8,405 nt of DNA from Candidatus Zixiibacteriota bacterium (GTDB taxonomy: Bacteria; Zixibacteria; MSB-5A5; GN15; JACZUZ01). Position numbers and translations under genes: made by a program. Shown here one piece after another: positions 1-6,511 of this stretch. The notes beneath the pieces are model-generated. The model was not told the DNA's origin. It worked only from the letters and a program-made list of their open reading frames with translations, and did not search any database. The stretch spans positions 1-8,405 of the forward strand of contig JADFNA010000056.1 of assembly GCA_022563625.1 (NCBI GenBank), written 5' to 3'. Within the stretch, counting starts at the first letter, position 1. Every line of letters begins with the position of its first letter.

Positions 1-140
1 GGCCGCGGACAGGGCATCGACGTCGCCGGGCGGCGCCAGCCAGGCGGTTTCACGCTCGATGATGGTCTCCCGCGCGCCCCCCCGTGGTCGGTGGCGACCA
101 CGGGACGGCCAAGCGCCTGGGCCTCGATCACCACCCGGCC
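1..140 (-). pseudogene. GT4-type glycosyltransferase, C-terminal fragment, frame disrupted
   Basis: Reading the minus strand from 140 downward gives GRVVIEAQALGRPVVATDHG, then, after a shift of frame, ARETIIERETAWLAPPGDVD. Together these match the donor-nucleotide-binding half of family 4 (GT-B fold) glycosyltransferases, whose usual form is 'GRV-EAQA-G-PVVA-DHGGARET---G-TG-L-PPGD'. Enzymes of this family transfer sugars from nucleotide-sugar donors during LPS, capsule or exopolysaccharide assembly. The frame breaks at a run of seven C on the plus strand (77-83). Two fewer bases would restore the canonical HGGARET, and one more would also restore an open frame. This could be a homopolymer sequencing error or a real frameshift. 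The fragment runs off the left edge and loses similarity exactly at 140/141, where the palindromic element begins. The DNA is very GC-rich, unlike the rest of the window. Family assignment rests on recalled motifs. Confidence 0.7.
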
Positions 141-370
141 GATGGAACCATTTGACCGGGATGATTTTGCGCCGTGGCTAGGCGCGTGTCGCATGGCGAT
201 GTGGGGCATCGGCAAAGATACGCAACGACGCCACGGCGCAAAAGAACCCGGCCTTCGGTGGGGCAAATCGGCTCCCCGGGTTCGTTGCGACGCTCGCCCG
301 ATGCCCCGCATCGCGCTTCGCGCCGCGCCTGCCCGGAAAACCGATTTGCCGCCATCAAATTGATTCCATC
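141..370. repeat. ~230-bp imperfect palindrome, MITE-like or dispersed repeat
   Basis: The two halves are inverted copies of each other around a centre near 255. The outer ends match: 141-156 begins GATGGAACCATTTGAC, and the reverse complement of 353-370 begins GATGGAATCAATTTGA. Further in, 196-212 (GCGATGTGGGGCATCGG) matches the reverse complement of 298-314 at 16 of 17 positions. Then CGCAACGA (221-228) pairs with TCGTTGCG (282-289), with equal 8-bp gaps on each side. All these blocks share nearly the same centre of symmetry, so this is one long folded element and not chance hairpins. Another local pair, AACCCGG (245-251) with CCGGGTT (276-282), has a different centre. Open frames cross the element on both strands but resemble no family I know, so I do not call genes here. 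No flanking target-site duplication is evident. Confidence 0.6.
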
Positions 371-394
371 TGGTCGGATAGTGCTCTGCCGGGC

Positions 395-817
395 ATGAAC
401 ATGGATATGGCTCCGGCCCTGGCGTATGCCGCCTTGATTATTGTTGTCTCATCTATAGAGAGATTAGCGGCCCCGGACATCCCCTGGCTCTCGACCGACA
501 AACTTGCCCATGTGCTTGAATACGCGTTATTTGCTTTTCTCTTCTACCGGTCATTTTCACATCTGAAGCTGCTCCAAAAGGGAGCGCTTCCGACACTCTC
601 AGCTCTGCTCTTTCTCGTTCTGTTTGCCGTATCCGATGAATTACACCAGAAATATGTCGAAGGACGCTCGGCCGAGGCGCTGGATGTTGTGGCGGACGTT
701 TTGGGTGGAAGTCTGGTCATTTTGTTGATGTACCGTCGTAAAGTGAAACGGAGGTTGGAGGCAGGATCTGCGCCTTTATCAGCAAAACGCCGAACCGAGA
801 GTGAATCGGCCGGATAA
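395..817 (+). CDS. VanZ-family integral membrane protein
   Basis: This 140-residue protein has the VanZ-like pattern: a first hydrophobic helix ending in a conserved SS (residues 8-20), then DKLAHVLEY (35-43), SDELHQ (80-85), GR (90-91) and DVVADVLGG (97-105). Hydrophobic segments at about 8-20, 40-52, 66-80 and 97-113 fit a small four-helix inner-membrane protein. VanZ is named for a teicoplanin-resistance protein of enterococci, but most bacterial homologues have no proven role, so no resistance function is inferred. The basic C-terminal tail (residues 114-140) should lie in the cytoplasm. ATG 395 is the first of three nearby methionines (395, 401, 407) and puts the first helix at the usual distance from the N-terminus. 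There is no clear ribosome binding site upstream, and the frame stays open into the palindrome. The true 5' region may therefore have been lost at a junction. No operon partner is visible. Confidence 0.8.
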   Translation: MNMDMAPALAYAALIIVVSSIERLAAPDIPWLSTDKLAHVLEYALFAFLFYRSFSHLKLLQKGALPTLSALLFLVLFAVSDELHQKYVEGRSAEALDVVADVLGGSLVILLMYRRKVKRRLEAGSAPLSAKRRTESESAG

Positions 818-878
818 TCATCGTGTTATTTTGAGATCCAAGTTCCCGCTGAAGTTAAGCGCAACCCTGTTTGGGAGC

Positions 879-907
879 TTGACTGAATCCGGCCTGGGAG
901 GTATATT
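879..907 (+). promoter_or_regulatory. Sigma70-like promoter candidate
   Basis: TTGACT (879-884) and TATATT (902-907) are separated by exactly 17 bp. Each hexamer matches the consensus at five of six positions. Transcription would start near 913-915, at the base of the hairpin at 913-940, and would yield a leader of about 455 nt before the large gene. This is prediction by motif only; the primary sigma factor of this lineage may prefer a different -10. Confidence 0.45.
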
Positions 908-912
908 CACAA

Positions 913-940
913 CCGGGAAAACCACTTAACGTTTTCCCGG
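913..940. other. Perfect 10-bp stem-loop at predicted transcript start
   Basis: CCGGGAAAAC (913-922) and GTTTTCCCGG (931-940) are perfect inverted repeats around an 8-nt loop. No T-run follows on either strand, so it is not a classical intrinsic terminator. It lies just downstream of the -10 element at 902-907 and could stabilise the 5' end of a transcript, bind a protein, or act as a weak terminator for the upstream VanZ-family gene. Confidence 0.5.
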
Positions 941-1100
941 ACGCCCAAACAGTCAGCCTATCAGCCAATGAATTCTCTCTGAGCAAAGCATTTGAGTCAT
1001 TCTCCGTATTCTTGTCTGGATTCGGTATGATTTTTGCCTCGACAGTTGATAAGCAGGCTGGGTACTTGCCTGGAAATAAATACTAACTAACCGCTTACCA

Positions 1101-1117
1101 AACTGACGCCGTCAGTT
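1101..1117. promoter_or_regulatory. 17-bp palindrome, operator-like
   Basis: AACTGACG and CGTCAGTT flank a single C (1109), giving two perfect 8-bp arms. Such compact symmetry is typical of sites for dimeric regulators and is too tight to form an RNA hairpin without opening its centre. It lies 268 bp upstream of the large gene and 35 bp before a possible -35 box (1152). The binding protein is unknown. Confidence 0.3.
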
Positions 1118-1151
1118 GAGTTAACACAGCATACGCCAGTTGTTACACATT

Positions 1152-1180
1152 TTGAGATGTAAGCAGATTGAGGATATGCT
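1152..1180 (+). promoter_or_regulatory. Second, weaker promoter candidate
   Basis: TTGAGA (1152-1157) and TATGCT (1175-1180) are separated by 17 bp. The -10 is weaker than that of the candidate at 879-907. If used, it gives a leader of about 180 nt for the large gene. Confidence 0.2.
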
Positions 1181-1360
1181 AAAACATGCGCAAGTCGCTG
1201 CCAGAGGGGTAGCGCTGTTAATCGCCAGTGTGAATTCTCTTGCTCATAATTTGCTCAACTCACTGGGAAAAGAGGTTGATCCTGAAGGCGAACGATAGCG
1301 TCGGCGCCCTATCAGCCGGGGCCGTCGCGAAACAATAGAGGTATCGTAAACATCATATAT

Positions 1361-1384
1361 ATGAGTGAATGGAAAAGATCATGA
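1361..1384 (+). other. Possible 7-codon leader ORF overlapping the downstream start
   Basis: ATG 1361 opens MSEWKRS and stops at TGA 1382-1384, overlapping the ATG at 1381 as ATGA. A GAGGT motif lies upstream at 1338-1342, somewhat far for a ribosome binding site. If translated, it could couple to initiation of the giant gene at 1381 or 1384. A chance occurrence is quite possible. Confidence 0.15.
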
Positions 1385-4300
1385 TGAATAAGAGCATCAA
1401 TAACAGAGTGTCCCGGTGGACAATGACGCTGACAGCGCTGACACTGGCCTTTCTGCTGAGCGCCGAGAGCGCCAGGGCGCAGTTTGATCCGGGAATTCCT
1501 GATACGGTCGAAGTTGGTAGTGTTCAAGTAAACGCCGGAGATCATTTTGGCGTACCCGTGCGCTTTTTCAACGATGAGCCCCTGTCCGGTGGGACACTGG
1601 GTTTTGGCTGGGGGACCACAGACCTCACTCTTGACTCGATAAGTTTTGTGGGCAGTCGTCTGAAAGCTGATGTCGCCAGAAGCACTCCGACTGATATTGA
1701 TAATGTTAACTCTCAGGGTCTGTCTGGATTTTTTGTCATTTTTGAGCCTCCCGTTCCCACGGGCCAAGGTAATTGGGCGACATACTGGTTCACGGCTGCT
1801 CCAGGGGCTGCTGATCAATTTATCACGATCGATTCAGCGTTTTTTCCTCCCGGAGGAGATTTTATTTTCATCAGTGACGATCAGGTATCCATCGAACCTC
1901 AATTCGTGGCGGGTACAGTTACCATAGGAAATCCGCAGGCCAACACTCCGCCAGTTCTGGCGCCAATAGGGCCGCAATCGGTCGACGAGGGACAGACGCT
2001 CAGTATCAGAATTTCGGCCACAGACGCTGAATCGATTCCGGTTCTGAACGCATTGGATCTGCCTTTGAACTCTTCCTTCGTTGACAGCGGCAACGGCGCC
2101 GGGTCTTTTACCTTTTCACCAAACTTTGACCAGGCAGGCCAGTTCAATGTGACTTTCATAGCCTCCGACGGCGAATTCGCCGACTCAGAAGTTGTCACTA
2201 TTACTGTAAATAATACCAACCGCCCGCCGGTCCTGGGAGCAATTGGCCCGCAGAGTGTTGATGAGGGCGATACGCTAGTTGTACTAGTTTCCGCCACTGA
2301 TCCCGATAGTGACGCTCTGACATTGACCATCGGCCCGCCTCCGCCCAACTCAGGCTTTGTGGACTTTGGCAACGGAACCGGCCAGTTCAGCATTATCCTG
2401 GGTTTTGACCAGGCCGGAACTTTCTCGGTCACATTTTTCGCCTCCGACGGAAACCTGACAGATAGTGAGGTCGTCAGTATCACGGTTAACAATGTCAACC
2501 GCGCGCCGGTTGCCAATGTGCCCGGCCCGCAAACTGTTCAGGACGGGGATTCCCTGGTCTTTCTGGTTTCAGCGAGCGACCCCGATGCGGGAACCTTTCC
2601 TTCAATAAGCGCCTTATCGCTGCCTTTCGGGGCAGTGTTCGAGCAGGGCTTTAATCAGTCGCTTGGAACGTTCAAATGGGTCCCCACATCGGCGCAGGTC
2701 GGACCGCACACCGCTACTTTCGTTGCGAATGACGGTAATCTGGCCGACACCGAGGTTGTCACAATCACGGTGACAGAGCTGGCGCCGCCGGACAGAGCGT
2801 TTGTTGCGCCGGATACGCTGTTTTTCACCATTGACCCATTCACTGACGAGGTTGTGACTGGCTGCGCATTTTTATCCTCAACCAACGCCCCGGCGCCATA
2901 TACCGGCGTAGTTCTGGGGAACTTCGCAAACCCGCTTCCGCCCGGCGCTGACACGGCACACACGATTTTCACCACGCTAATTGATTCAGTCGGGATGACT
3001 GATGATTCGGTTTGTGTCGAGGTTTCGGCCGGGTCGCTTCTACCGGGTAAATATTTCAATGATATTCATTTCATTGTTGCGGGTGTTGAAAACAACCCGG
3101 TGGTTCTGGTCTCCTGTTTGACAGTCACCGCTCCTCCGGTTCCGGACAGCGCGTTTGTGAGGCCGGATACGTTATTCTTTACTGCTGAAGAAGGAGTAAC
3201 TACGGTAGGACTAAGAGGTGTCGCATTTTTGAGTTCCACCAATGCCCCTGCAACGTTCACCGCGGAGGTAACGGACATAGTGAACATATTCACAATAGTC
3301 CAAACACCAACGGGATTAACCAATGATTCAATTGAAGTCACTGTGTTTCCGACACGTCCTGTCGGGGTCTATTATAACTCGGTTGCAATAACTGTCAGCG
3401 GTGTTGACAATAACCCGGTTGTTCTGGTCATCTGTCTGACCATAACGCCTGCGCAACCAGACAGAGTCGGCATTTCTGACACACTGTTTGTTTTCGAGTC
3501 AATCGCCGGAACTCCGTTTATTGGCGGGGATTCGCTGAGAATCTTCCATGTCGGGCCGGGTCCGGAAGTCCCCTGGGTTCTGGGTTCAACGCATTGTTTC
3601 GTGGTCTCACCGCTGGGAGACACGACGACATCACTCCCTCCCGTGACATGGATCTCCATCAGCCCGACCAGCGGCACAACACCTGAGTTTGCGTTTATCA
3701 GCGTTGACAATGAACTGCTCGAACCGGGGAAATATGTCTGTGAATTTAGCGCTGATGTCGACACTACTTTCATTGTCGATCCCCAGCCGTTCACGGTCAT
3801 TTTAAATGTCGCGCCATCGCAGGGACCGCAGAGTATTCTCGCTGTTTCCGACACGCTGTTCCAATACCGTGTGGTTGAGGGTGATTTTGTTGAAATCCGT
3901 GACTCGATAACAATCTTCAATGCCGGGCCCGGACCGGAATTCGGCTGGCGGGTGAGCGACGTTTCGTGCTTCTTTGCTGAACCTTGTGACACATTTGTTG
4001 ACACGACCATCCTATGTATTGTAACTTGTGACACATTGTTTGACTCGTTCTTGCTATGTCCTGAAACACTAATAGTCGCCGATACAGCGCTAAAATTCTT
4101 TGACACTCTATCTGGGATTACACCAAGCACATTACGGTTCGGATTCAACACCCGATCTCTTCTGGCAGGAGTTTATTTTTGTGAGTTCAGGGTCGAGGCA
4201 GACTCGGGTGTACTCAATTCACCGCGTGTTGTCCAGGCCGAACTCAGGATCGACCGAAAACCGCCGGGTCCGTCAGGTGACACGCTGTTTGTCTCAACCG

Positions 4301-6486
4301 TCCCCGGCACACCGGGCAGCAAAGTTAAAGTGCCGGTGAATATGATTAACCAGGGTCCGATTTGCTCGCTGTCTGTAGATCTGGAATGGGGATCAGCGCA
4401 GATATTTCTTGATTCAATTTCATTCGAGGGCACACGCCTGGAGGGTATAGCGAATACACTGACTACCATCGACAACGGCAGAAGAACACTTACGATTACC
4501 TTCAACGCTGCAAGTATCGCAATGCCGGCAGGCTCAGGAAAAATCGCCAATCTGTACTTCGACATTTTCAGCGGCATCACTGAATCCGGAGTTGTGCCTA
4601 TCAGACTTAATAGCATCCGTCAGTGCCCGGCGTGTGTGTTAACGGCGCATAATTGTATGATGAGCATAATACCGCAGTTCTTCCCCGGCGGAATTGTCAT
4701 TGATTCCAGCGCGAATGTCATCTGCGGACGGGTGATTGACACGGCCGGCAATGAAATCCCGGGCGCTACAGTGCAAATCTGGGATAATTTCCCGCAGGGT
4801 AGTGTGTTTGCCGAGCAAACCACACTGTTCGACGGGTCATTCAAGTTCCGGCAGTTGTTTGTTGTCCCCTACACCGTATACGCGTTTGCCGAAGGGTACT
4901 ATCCGGGGACCCTGGAAGATATCAACTTTGGCGCGCTTGGTTTGGAAGTTGTTCTGACACCGGTCAGCCCGGTCCAGCCGACCAATGAATGGGTGGACTT
5001 CTTTTGCGGACTGAACTTTTACCGGGGCGTACCGCTGCCCAGAGGATCAGTCATCGACGCATTTGATCCTGACGGCGATCATGTCGGCACATGGTTTGTC
5101 ACCGAGGCTGGCAAGTACGGCCTGATGCCGGTTTATCGAGATGATCCGTTTACTCCCGAAGACGACGGCGCCAATCCTGGTGATATAATTTCGTTCTTTA
5201 TTAACGGCATGCCCGCCGAGGCAACTGGCGATCGTGTCTGGACACAGAACGGCGACCGTTTTGAAGTCTGTTTGAATTTCGACGGCTCAGCTGACAAGAC
5301 AATCTGTCTGAAAAACGGCTGGAATCTGATTTCGTGGAATGTTGACACCGACATTGATGACGTATCGGTACTGTTTGGCTCGCTCTTACAGTATGTCGAT
5401 GTCATACTCAGTTTCGAAGAAGTCGGCCTGACATTTGATCCGGACCTGCCCGATTTTTCGACGCTCACCAGCGCCGACCATTTACATGGCTACTGGGTGC
5501 GGATTGAAAACTTCCCTGGCGAATGTATTGAACTAAATATGTCCGGATTGCCGGTCCTGGTGAACACGCCGATAGACCTGGAGGCCGGTTGGAATCTGGT
5601 TTCGTATCTGCCCCCGGTGTCTCTGCCGACCGGCTCGGCGCTGGTCTCACAGGAGGGCAATTTGCGTGTGGCGCTCGGGTATGACAGTGTGGGTTTGACC
5701 TTCGAGCCTGATTTGCCGGACTTTTCGACATTGATCACAATGTCGCCCTGTTTTGGCTACTGGCTGAAAGTTTTTGAACCGAGGGCGCTGATTTATCCCG
5801 GCTTCAACAGCGCGCCCATGATTGAACCCGAAGAACACACCGGACCGGGACCGTTGGCGAAACTGGGTCTTGAGGGAAAACTTGTTCCAACCAACAACTG
5901 GATTGACATCTATTCGCCGACACTAACTCTGGACGGACAACCGGCGCTTTCCGGGCAATCAGTTAGCGCTATTTCCGGCGATGGAACTCTGGTCGGTTAC
6001 GGAATTGTATCATCCGGCGGCAAACTGCGGTTCACGCCGGTGTACGGCGCCGAACAGGACAATGCCCTGGGAATCAAGCCCGGTGAGAGTTTTACACTGA
6101 TGATCGGCTCAACCGAAACGAATGAATCGTTTGTATTCAGCGGCCGCGGAGATCGGCTGGAAATCGATCCGTTGACTTCCAAAGAATCCGGCGAGCCAAT
6201 TGTCCCGAATAGTTTTTCGCTCTCACAGAATTATCCAAATCCGTTCAATCCGTCGACCAAGATTAGATTCTCGCTCCCGAGTTCCGGACAGGTCTCACTT
6301 GAGATTTTCAATATTCTCGGCGCTCGGATAGCAACTATAGCCTCCGGGCAATATCCGGCCGGCGAGACTGTGGTTGAATGGAACGGCCGCAACGACAATG
6401 GCTCAATAGTCGCTACGGGTATATATTTCTATCTCCTGATATCGGGGAGTTTTGTCCACACCCGCAAAATGGCGCTTTTGAAGTAG
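1369..6486 (+). CDS. Giant secreted multidomain surface protein with T9SS type A sorting tail
   Basis: This 1705-residue protein has a signal peptide with a hydrophobic core (19-30) and a probable cut after SARA (37/38). The domains in order are: cohesin-like (about 44-187); three tandem Ig/cadherin-like repeats (192-284, 285-377, 378-472); four BACON-like repeats (about 475-590, 592-697, 698-818, 822-962); a second cohesin-like domain (970-1112); a carboxypeptidase-regulatory-like beta domain (about 1117-1199); a PTNxW domain (1204-1305); two GWNL repeats (1309-1478); a second PTNxW domain (1507-1602); and a C-terminal tail (1612-1705) with NYPNPFNPSTKI and a final lysine. The tail is the known signal for type IX export and surface attachment. 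No catalytic motif is visible, so a binding, adhesive or scaffold role is inferred. Methionines at 1381 and 1384 are alternative starts; GGAAAAG at 1371-1377 is only weakly placed for them. Domain names rest on recalled family patterns; the signal peptide and sorting tail are the firmest. Confidence 0.9.
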   Translation: MEKIMMNKSINNRVSRWTMTLTALTLAFLLSAESARAQFDPGIPDTVEVGSVQVNAGDHFGVPVRFFNDEPLSGGTLGFGWGTTDLTLDSISFVGSRLKADVARSTPTDIDNVNSQGLSGFFVIFEPPVPTGQGNWATYWFTAAPGAADQFITIDSAFFPPGGDFIFISDDQVSIEPQFVAGTVTIGNPQANTPPVLAPIGPQSVDEGQTLSIRISATDAESIPVLNALDLPLNSSFVDSGNGAGSFTFSPNFDQAGQFNVTFIASDGEFADSEVVTITVNNTNRPPVLGAIGPQSVDEGDTLVVLVSATDPDSDALTLTIGPPPPNSGFVDFGNGTGQFSIILGFDQAGTFSVTFFASDGNLTDSEVVSITVNNVNRAPVANVPGPQTVQDGDSLVFLVSASDPDAGTFPSISALSLPFGAVFEQGFNQSLGTFKWVPTSAQVGPHTATFVANDGNLADTEVVTITVTELAPPDRAFVAPDTLFFTIDPFTDEVVTGCAFLSSTNAPAPYTGVVLGNFANPLPPGADTAHTIFTTLIDSVGMTDDSVCVEVSAGSLLPGKYFNDIHFIVAGVENNPVVLVSCLTVTAPPVPDSAFVRPDTLFFTAEEGVTTVGLRGVAFLSSTNAPATFTAEVTDIVNIFTIVQTPTGLTNDSIEVTVFPTRPVGVYYNSVAITVSGVDNNPVVLVICLTITPAQPDRVGISDTLFVFESIAGTPFIGGDSLRIFHVGPGPEVPWVLGSTHCFVVSPLGDTTTSLPPVTWISISPTSGTTPEFAFISVDNELLEPGKYVCEFSADVDTTFIVDPQPFTVILNVAPSQGPQSILAVSDTLFQYRVVEGDFVEIRDSITIFNAGPGPEFGWRVSDVSCFFAEPCDTFVDTTILCIVTCDTLFDSFLLCPETLIVADTALKFFDTLSGITPSTLRFGFNTRSLLAGVYFCEFRVEADSGVLNSPRVVQAELRIDRKPPGPSGDTLFVSTVPGTPGSKVKVPVNMINQGPICSLSVDLEWGSAQIFLDSISFEGTRLEGIANTLTTIDNGRRTLTITFNAASIAMPAGSGKIANLYFDIFSGITESGVVPIRLNSIRQCPACVLTAHNCMMSIIPQFFPGGIVIDSSANVICGRVIDTAGNEIPGATVQIWDNFPQGSVFAEQTTLFDGSFKFRQLFVVPYTVYAFAEGYYPGTLEDINFGALGLEVVLTPVSPVQPTNEWVDFFCGLNFYRGVPLPRGSVIDAFDPDGDHVGTWFVTEAGKYGLMPVYRDDPFTPEDDGANPGDIISFFINGMPAEATGDRVWTQNGDRFEVCLNFDGSADKTICLKNGWNLISWNVDTDIDDVSVLFGSLLQYVDVILSFEEVGLTFDPDLPDFSTLTSADHLHGYWVRIENFPGECIELNMSGLPVLVNTPIDLEAGWNLVSYLPPVSLPTGSALVSQEGNLRVALGYDSVGLTFEPDLPDFSTLITMSPCFGYWLKVFEPRALIYPGFNSAPMIEPEEHTGPGPLAKLGLEGKLVPTNNWIDIYSPTLTLDGQPALSGQSVSAISGDGTLVGYGIVSSGGKLRFTPVYGAEQDNALGIKPGESFTLMIGSTETNESFVFSGRGDRLEIDPLTSKESGEPIVPNSFSLSQNYPNPFNPSTKIRFSLPSSGQVSLEIFNILGARIATIASGQYPAGETVVEWNGRNDNGSIVATGIYFYLLISGSFVHTRKMALLK
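1498..1929 (+). other. Cohesin-like domain 1 of the giant protein
   Basis: Residues about 44-187 have the cohesin-type pattern: a beta strand in VEVGSVQVNAGDHFGVPVRF, then LDSISFVGSRL, and a closing strand with IEPQFVAGTVTIG. Domain 2 (4276-4704) repeats the signatures LDSISFEGTRL and IIPQFFPGGIVI. Cohesins bind dockerins in cellulosomes, and cohesin-like folds also occur in non-cellulosomal surface proteins. No dockerin is seen in this window. Confidence 0.55.
1942..2784 (+). repeat. Three tandem Ig/cadherin-like repeats
   Basis: Three ~93-residue units start with PPVL/APV and share GPQSVDEG (or GPQTVQDG), an SATD/SASD motif, and an ending of the form ASDG..DSEVVTITVNN.N. The pattern is that of putative-Ig or cadherin-like repeats in bacterial adhesins. 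Acidic DPDSD and DPDAG loops could bind calcium. Units 1 and 2 are closest to each other, and unit 3 is more divergent. Confidence 0.75.
2791..4254 (+). repeat. Four BACON-like beta repeats in two subtypes
   Basis: Units 1 and 2 share PDTLFFT, FLSSTNAPA, a (T)DDS or TNDS turn and a strand of the form GVxNNPVVLV.CLT. Units 3 and 4 share SDTLF, GPGPE with a nearby tryptophan, and GKY/GVYFCEF. Unit 3 contains WISISPTSGT, very like the BACON signature. BACON domains are usually carbohydrate- or mucin-binding or spacer modules. The run reads as an A-A-B-B arrangement, suggesting two successive duplications. Confidence 0.6.
3983..4059 (+). repeat. Cysteine-bearing 42-bp-period duplication
   Basis: Two 35-bp copies (3983-4017 and 4025-4059) match at 28 of 35 positions and are 7 bp apart. 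They encode CDTFVDTTILC and CDTLFDSFLLC, a 14-residue period. The insertion sits inside the fourth BACON-like unit and brings in Cys873, Cys883, Cys887 and Cys897, next to Cys867. The sister unit lacks this insertion. Confidence 0.65.
4276..4704 (+). other. Cohesin-like domain 2 of the giant protein
   Basis: Residues about 970-1112 resemble domain 1 (1498-1929): GSKVKVPV at the start, LDSISFEGTRL in the middle, and a closing strand with IIPQFFPGGIVI. The two domains are separated by about 780 residues of Ig- and BACON-like repeats. Confidence 0.55.
4717..4965 (+). other. Carboxypeptidase-regulatory-like beta domain
   Basis: Residues about 1117-1199 have the familiar pattern ICGRVIDTAGNEIPGATVQI, then a GSFKF turn and YTVYAFAEGYYPGT. 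This is the transthyretin-like fold found in many outer-membrane and secreted proteins as a spacer or binding module. It leads directly into the first PTNxW domain. Confidence 0.7.
4978..5283 (+). other. PTNxW domain, copy 1
   Basis: Residues 1204-1305 run PTNEWVDFF, then RGSVIDAFDPDGDHVGTW, GKYGLMPVYRDDP, an acidic DDGANPGD and FFINGMPAEA. This ordered pattern recurs at 5887-6174 and, in the next gene, at 6745-7041. I know no family name for it. The conserved acidic turns suggest metal binding, which is inference only. Confidence 0.65.
5293..5802 (+). repeat. Two tandem GWNL repeats
   Basis: Unit 1 (residues 1309-1398) and unit 2 (1399-1478) each start with L..GWNL(I/V)S. Each contains GLTF(D/E)PDLPDFSTL and then GYW(V/L)K or GYWVR. 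GWNLIS-type repeats are common before sorting tails in secreted proteins of FCB bacteria. The near-identical core suggests recent duplication or strong constraint. Confidence 0.7.
5887..6174 (+). other. PTNxW domain, copy 2
   Basis: Residues 1507-1602 run PTNNWIDIYS, SVSAISGDGTLVGYG, GKLRFTPVYGAEQD, KPGESFTLMI and GRGDRLEI. It aligns in order with copies 1 and 3 but is more divergent, and it has lost part of the acidic DD..DEGA turn. It sits directly before the sorting tail. Confidence 0.55.
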
Positions 6487-6511
6487 AACGATAGATGGCA
6501 GCTAGTGGCAA

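Larger units (their letters stand above)
818..1368. other. 550-bp intergenic / leader region without a recognisable gene
   Basis: No convincing protein or tRNA gene is seen. The region holds a strong sigma70-like promoter candidate (879-907) with a hairpin directly after it (913-940), a 17-bp palindrome (1101-1117), a second weaker promoter candidate (1152-1180) and a 7-codon mini-ORF that overlaps the start region of the downstream gene (1361-1384). Together these suggest a long structured 5' leader or a small RNA ahead of the giant secreted protein. I recognise no known riboswitch class. Confidence 0.5.

Noticed and set aside
91..398. Overlapping open frames on both strands across the palindrome
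   Set aside because: Long open frames on both strands are expected in GC-rich palindromic DNA. None resembles a known family.
913..940. Intrinsic terminator of the VanZ-family gene
   Set aside because: The stem is strong, but no T-run follows on either strand. I kept it as a hairpin of unknown role.
1899..2516. 205-codon open frame on the minus strand inside the giant gene
   Set aside because: It lies antisense to a well-supported secreted protein, is rich in S/T/V as expected from a shadow frame, and has no recognisable domain.
1942..2784. CRISPR-like or other short direct-repeat array
   Set aside because: The repetition is at protein level with a ~93-residue period, from tandem Ig-like domains. 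No short regular repeats with unique spacers exist anywhere in the window.
3372..4151. 259-codon open frame on the minus strand inside the giant gene
   Set aside because: The composition is that of a mirror of the plus-strand BACON-like repeats. It has no domain and no convincing start.
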